Origin: Hanleya hanleyi
Lineage: Eukaryota > Mollusca > Polyplacophora > Lepidopleurida > Hanleyidae
Assembly (NCBI GenBank): GCA_036873755.1
Contig: JAVTVY010033635.1
Coordinates: 1-64,000 of the forward strand
Direction of reading: 5' to 3'
Length of the DNA stretch: 64,000 nt
Position numbers and translations under genes: made by a program. Shown here one piece after another: positions 58,741 through 64,000 of this stretch. Under the pieces are notes generated by a model, which saw nothing but the letters and a program-made list of their open reading frames with translations, was not told the origin of the DNA and did not search any database. Numbering within the stretch: the stretch's first letter is position 1; every line of letters starts with the position of its first letter.

Positions 58741-59724
58741 ATGCGTTATCCGCTCTGCCACGTTGCTGTTGGTATATTGATGATTTCTTTGTCGGCTGGG
58801 TATGACACTGGCTCATCTGCCACTCGGGAAAGGCGATCAGAACGAACACTCGGTCTGATGACTATTCGAATAGAAAAGATGGAACTTAGTCTGTGACAGG
58901 AACAGGACAGAAATAACAAGTTACAGACTAAGCTATTGAATATTATGGAACGACTGGAGAGGATGGAAATTGAACCTGCGGAATGCCGTTGTCTCACTGA
59001 GAAGGTAAGCGGAGTATCCTCCATCTCTGAAACACGGTTAGCTAATATTGAGAGAGGCCTGTACCGGGAGAAGACTAGTAGACATAATCTGGAAAATGTG
59101 ATTGACTGTCTTAAAACTAGTCAACGACATCACCACATAAAAATGAGTATTTTCGACGAGACGTTGCTCGAGTTAAAGGCCAATTTGTCGGACATGGCGT
59201 CCGTCTGTGAGAAGACAAGTGTAGTCGGTACACGGGGACGTGACAAACACGAGAACATTTCGAAAGACAATGGCGATGGAAACAAACAGAGAGTTTGTCC
59301 GCGAAAATTCGTGAAACTTGAAACAGGGTGTTACTATTTTCGAACACACAAACGGCGTTTGAGCCACGATTTAGCCCAAACAGAATGCAGAAGAAAAAAC
59401 GCGAGACTCGTGTCGGTAGAAACCGTGGAGGAAAGGATCGCTATTCAACAATATTTGCAGAGTCTACACCTTGAAGCAAAGCTAAACATAGCTAACGGAT
59501 ATCTTACGAGCGGCAAGAAAATATCTGGAGAGTGGAAATGGTACGGGAATAACCACCAAAGTCAAATTATCCCAGTGGACGTTTTGGAGAACTGGGGACC
59601 GGGTGAACCGACCGACGTCGGTCCAGTCATGCATGTCTGTCTATCATTTTGGCCAAAGCACCGGTTCAAATGGGCCGATGTCCACTGCACCTCTGCTCTA
59701 CGACAGTTTGTATGCGAAAAATAA
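58741..59724 (+). CDS. Secreted coiled-coil C-type lectin with an in-frame TGA
   Basis: ATG at 58741 begins a signal peptide (MRYPLCHVAVGILMISLSAG). The frame meets TGA at 58894-58896 (codon 52) and then stays open to TAA at 59722, 328 codons in all. Codons 53-175 are charged and helical (LLNIMERLERMEIE), a likely coiled-coil neck. Codons 186-327 are a long-form C-type lectin domain: CPRKFVKLETGCYYF start, six Cys (186, 197, 216, 300, 316, 325), GEWKWYGN, ENWGPGEPTD, and KWADVHCTSALRQFVCEK. The usual Ca-binding EPN/QPD is EPT and the WND triplet is WAD, so calcium-dependent sugar binding is uncertain. No introns. TATA box at 58656, poly(A) signal at 60174. Reading on both sides of the TGA is well preserved, so this is a recent null allele, a readthrough codon or a sequence error. 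The product is an extracellular, probably immune or mucus lectin. Confidence 0.8.
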
Positions 59725-61086
59725 TGTTTCATCCTTCTGAAAGCATCTTCGTTCGGAAACAATATTCCGATTTCAAAACTGAATTTATCCATGGTCTGCA
59801 AAATGCTCTGATGTGTGCTAATATATCATAGACAACCGTTTCGTTCTTGGGCTGTTGAAATCTTCAAAGAGTTCAAAGAGTGATTTAACAGCGGATTTCT
59901 CATAGTTGATATATCATGCTGGAACTACATCTCACGCAACACTGTAAAATTGGATGTCAGAAGCTGAGTAACTATTAACTAGAAATATGTACAGCAATTT
60001 TTGTTCTAGCCACATATTCAACAGAAGATTCTATCTGCCATAAGGTTACTGCTTTCTTGATAGAACGAAAACTATTTCAATATACCCAGGATATTTGGTG
60101 CCGTACTCAATTTTATATGGAGTGATTCCAAGCACAGCCCTCAAGCAATCACTAGGTAATAGCTATCATTTTGAATAAAGACGATGAACAGAAGCTGCAG
60201 GTAACATAACCAGCTCTGCTCAAGAAAGGGCGATACCATCAGAATCGTTGATAAATCTTGCATTAATCTCATTTGATAAGACGTAAGAATATATCTAATT
60301 CGTAGCACTGGGACAAGTTTAAGGATATTTTCTGTTGTAATATGGAGGAATGCAAGGTGGAAATTTAGATTAAGCAGAATTTGTCGGAAAATAGATATTT
60401 TTGGTCTACGTGTAGAAGTTGGCCGTTATTTTGAGGGACCCAGTTGTTTAACATGATTAGTGTCACCCTAAACAGTCTATTTTTAATTAACAGGTCACAG
60501 AAAGCGAGAAATTCACACGTATCAATTACACGTGAACCAAATATTATGACGGGTGGCCTGTAACAAAACATGGCAGTGTGACTAACGCCACATAACGTTT
60601 GAAATAGGGCTTGATGTGATTTGAGTGTGTACCTTGACCTAAGACTTTTTCGATGGTCGAAGGAGGCATTGAGACATGGTTTGCTAATTTGAGGTTCAAG
60701 GTCACCTGATTAGGTCAGAAATTGGGTCAGAAAGAGGGGTCACATTGACATTGAACTAATTAATCGCATTTCCATGGCCTTAGGGACAGTAGGACATTTT
60801 TTGCCAACTCCGAGGTTTATATGTCATCTAAGTAGGTCAAACTTTCGTCAAAAGTAGTTCAACTCAGAACTTGCTGGTAACAGTCTCTAATGCTGTAACA
60901 AAACATTGCGTACAGATGAGACGATTTGATCGTCACTTAAACCAGCAAATATGAAGTGGCCTTGTGATGCACGCGCTGCCGACTGACTCAGATGTTGAGT
61001 GATGCACACTGGTAGTAATTCGTCGCGCATGACCTCTGTGACATCTGTTTCGAACAGAGAAATCGAACCACTTGATCAGGCTAGGG
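59725..61086. other. 3' flank of the lectin gene, no further gene
   Basis: AATAAA at 60174-60179 is the best poly(A) signal for the lectin, 450 bases past the stop. From 60600 the sequence contains 'AGGTCACCTGATTAGGTCAG'-like words with no coding support. Confidence 0.4.
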
Positions 61087-61391
61087 CATCCCGGCTCCCT
61101 AAACTGGAGACCAAAGGGTCGTTTTTGCTCAATGAATCAGTTCAAATATTGAAATCAGCAAAATCCTCTTTAGGCGCACACAGACATATCCGCATCAAAT
61201 GGTAGTGAAAAGAAATATATTGTCATCTATCTAATTTGCATAATAACAGGACAGACATCTGTCGCGCTGTATAAACAAAATTGACTGTTTTTTTCGATGC
61301 GCCTGAGGTTCTGAAGTATTGGGTAATTAGGAATCAAAAGTTATTGAGCAAAAACGACCTTTATTACCTCCATTTTAGAGAGCGGGATCTC
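61087..61391. mobile_element. ~305-bp inverted-repeat element
   Basis: CATCCCGGCTCCCTAAACTG plus GAGACCAAAGGGTCGTTTTT at the left is mirrored at 61343-61391 (TTATTGAGCAAAAACGACCT, then TTTTAGAGAGCGGGATCTCC). No transposase. Confidence 0.6.
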
Positions 61392-61781
61392 CCTATCCTG
61401 TTGATTGTCTGGCGACAGTAGATTCGTACGTTCGGCAAAACCGTTCACCAAGACCCCGCCTGAAGAAGAGAAACGAGAAAAGAAAGGCCTGGTAGCGTGG
61501 ATGTATTAACGTCATCAACCACCATCTATGCGTCGTATTCTGCGTTGGGGGAAACGAGCAGCTCCATGGTTCGAAGAGGTCTTGACTTAATCACTTCTTA
61601 TTCTCTGAAGAACTTCTATATTTATTTTATAAATATCCCCCCCCCTCCAACTTTCTCTCTCACCTCCTGGACTATGGCCATCACATGACGACACGTTTTA
61701 GTAAACTTTTAGTAAACCAAAAATGGAGAAAAAGTGATTTGCCGTAACATAACCATCACCTTTAAAATGTGATGAGTTAGA

Positions 61782-62015
61782 GCCATCAATAATCTAATCA
61801 ATGTACCAACCTGATAAGTACATGTAGGCACTATGAAACATACTCATGGAGCACCAGCGCCATCAATAATCTAATCAATGTACTAACCTGATAAGTACAT
61901 GCAGGCCTTATGAAACATACTCATGGAGCACCAGCGCCATCAATAATCTAATCAATGTACCAACCTGATAAATACATGTAGGCCTTATGAAACATACTCA
62001 TGGAGCACCAGTGCC
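61782..62015. repeat. 77-bp tandem repeat, 3 copies
   Basis: Unit begins GCCATCAATAATCTAATCAA and ends CTCATGGAGCACCAGC. Three copies with a few substitutions. Confidence 0.9.
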
Positions 62016-62137
62016 ACCAATATGCTATGACTTGTCAAATGGTATAAGCAAGCATAACGAGTTCCCCTCTCCCTCAGCAATATCAGATGAGCGATCGAGT
62101 GATTTTGTTCAAGCTAGGAAAATACACGTAGGGCCTA

Positions 62138-62333
62138 TACTCTCAGAAATATTTAGGGAATAATCCTGAATAGACCAGGCTGCACATCCACAACTCAATT
62201 TCAGAGATTTTACCTGAAATCCAGGCATAATTACCTGAATTTCAGAAAAAAGATCCCTAAATCCCTGAAATTGAGTTGTGGATGTGCAGCCGGATCTATT
62301 CAGGATTATTTCCTAAACGTTTCCGAGAGTGTA
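62138..62333. mobile_element. ~195-bp MITE with TA ends
   Basis: TACTCTCAGAAATATTTAGG at the left and CCTAAACGTTTCCGAGAGTGTA at the right, continuing inward as a near-perfect pair (CTGCACATCCACAACTCAAT against ATTGAGTTGTGGATGTGCAG). TA at both ends is compatible with a mariner-type target. Confidence 0.75.
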
Positions 62334-64000
62334 CTAAGACACAGTATTGCAGTTAAATTCTAAATTCGAGAAATTGCTCAATGCAATTGAAATTCTGTGA
62401 AGTCATTTTTTCCAACTGTGAGCATAAATGTATGCCTAAATATTTACAGAGCTATAATGGAATATTCATAGAGCTTTCCATGTTTTAATATTGATTTTTT
62501 ATAGCATTATGCAACTACCATTTTGAACATGAGGTACCATGTCCAGAAATAGGAATAGATTGATCAGTGCATGCATAAAAGTAACAAAATTTGGTTAGCC
62601 ATTTGTTGTGATTAACAAGGCCTTGCTAAGGTCGAGAAAAATGGCACCGACAACATTTCCTTTATCCGTATCATTAAGCTAAGAGTTAATTAAGACTGAT
62701 AATGCCGCTTCACGAGAGTGGCCCGAACGTAGAACGTAGATTTTGAAATTGGGTTTAATTATTATTGTTATTTCAAAAACTCATTTGTTGTCCTTTTAGT
62801 TAACCCTCGTGACTAAAGCTTCCTGGAGGATTTTATTTTACATATTGTATTTATTGCCCCTCTGACTGTCTGTATGCACGCACTGATATCTCCGAAAGTA
62901 CTTAACGGGTTTTCATCGTACTTGGATTGACTTAATTCCCAACAAAGTCGCAAAAAATAAAATAAAAAAAACGGTCGAACCGAACGCCTTGAAACTTGGA
63001 ATACATGCTACTTGGAACAAATCGATTAAGTCGACTTGGCCCGTCAAATTCAATATGGTCGGCACGAACCAATCAAACTCGCCTGATTTTCAAGAAGCGG
63101 ATATGAACAGAAAAAGCAAATATACATATATTATAGGGCCAACAATACATTATATTGTGGGTTGGAAGTCGAAAATGACATCCCTTGGCATGGAAGCGCT
63201 GGCAGATCGCGTTATATCTCTGCGACGAATATAGATACAGGTCACGTGGATCTTCCATCAATAAATCCTATGAGCTAAGACGTTTCTGATTATGGTAATC
63301 CGAAAATTCAGATTATTTTTCTTTTCTAACGTGCATGAATTAGTGCTCAAACTGCTGCCTCCGCAGGTTTTGACTACAATGCAGACATTTCTTACTTTTT
63401 TCCTGTCCTATACAAGGACAAGGAGACAATGTCTGGTTCCCATCTATTAACCTAGCTAGGACAGCTTTCCTGATTTGCAAATCAGATAAGACATATTTGC
63501 TAAAGATGAACAAGGTGGATTCTTGGGACATCCTTAGTTTTTGCACCGTCAGTTTGATTAAAAAGAGCCAGAGAGTGCTTCAGCCTTGTTTCCATAATAG
63601 TTCACTAGATCAAAGAAATGGAAGCTGTAACAGGAGTCTCATATCGGTACATAAAAAAAAAGAAATTCTCCTACCATAGGGACCCATCTCGGCATCGAAG
63701 AAGGTAGCTGTCTGTATTTTCAACCGACCTAACGACAAAGGTGACAGGTTCCCGATCTGGATTAATGTAGTTTTGGCCTCAAAACTGTGCCGGTCACCAA
63801 GGATAACTTTTTCACATTGAGTATATCTGGGGTGTGGATCTGTAGCAAAGCATTAGAAAATAAATGGCTTTCGCCCTAGAATTATCTGTACATACCTGCG
63901 AATTTCACCATGTCATCTAATCAGTTTATTTGCCAAAATAAAGAAAACTAAATTTTCTACCCGTTATTTGAAGCCGAAACCACATTAAATCACATTTAAA
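62334..64000. other. No recognised gene to the window end
   Basis: AT-rich with an A-run at 62952-62970. Short frames (62989-63234, 63340-63546) have no domain. Confidence 0.4.

Overview
This window looks like a transposon-rich stretch of a mollusc nuclear genome, most likely a marine bivalve. The genes have GT-AG introns and the DNA is AT-rich. It carries a tRNA-headed SINE with a body block resembling that of mollusc SINEs, the dispersed motif built around 'GTGACGTTAAAT', and many small inverted-repeat elements. Nothing bacterial or viral was recognised. Species assignment is inference.

Four gene loci are supported, plus one weaker candidate. (1) At 149-3473 (+) lie the 3' exons of a gene encoding an acidic and coiled-coil region followed by a BEN domain, ending at a poly(A) signal at 3519. 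(2) At 19338-20684 (+) is a Golgi-type carbohydrate sulfotransferase; its membrane-anchor exon was not found. (3) At 44060-49951 (+) is a second, paralogous sulfotransferase that can be read completely from three exons (44060-44159, 47966-48021, 48833-49951) as a type II membrane protein of about 424 residues. (4) At 58741-59724 (+) is a single-exon secreted coiled-coil C-type lectin with its own TATA box and an in-frame TGA at codon 52. The weaker candidate is an intronless 116-residue helical protein at 24724-25074 (-), which I could not assign to a family. The two sulfotransferases share exon lengths and intron phases and are in the same orientation, so they look like an old local duplication since pulled apart by repeats.

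The rest is a layered repeat landscape. 0.9-1.9 kb and 57.0-58.2 kb: two copies of one terminal-inverted-repeat (TIR) element, the second carrying a nested TTAA-target element. 6.7-13.9 kb: two copies of one ~0.84-kb repeat, each split by a different insertion (a reverse transcriptase relic in one, a 2.3-kb TTAA element in the other), so each serves as the other's empty site. 20.9-23.8 kb: a TTAA-type element enclosing a 157-bp tandem array. 25.8-36.0 kb: four copies of a palindrome-rich family with ends GGTCCGTGTAACC, two of them interrupted by other DNA. 40.0-41.8 kb: a SINE with a 12-bp target duplication and a long foldback element. 46.0-47.5 kb: about 40 copies of a 39-bp minisatellite inside intron 1 of the second sulfotransferase. 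Shorter hairpins and tandem repeats are scattered throughout.

No operon-like or pathway logic links the genes beyond the sulfotransferase pair. The sulfotransferases would act in the Golgi on glycans or proteoglycans. The lectin, if functional, would be secreted and bind carbohydrate. The BEN protein would be nuclear and DNA- or chromatin-associated.
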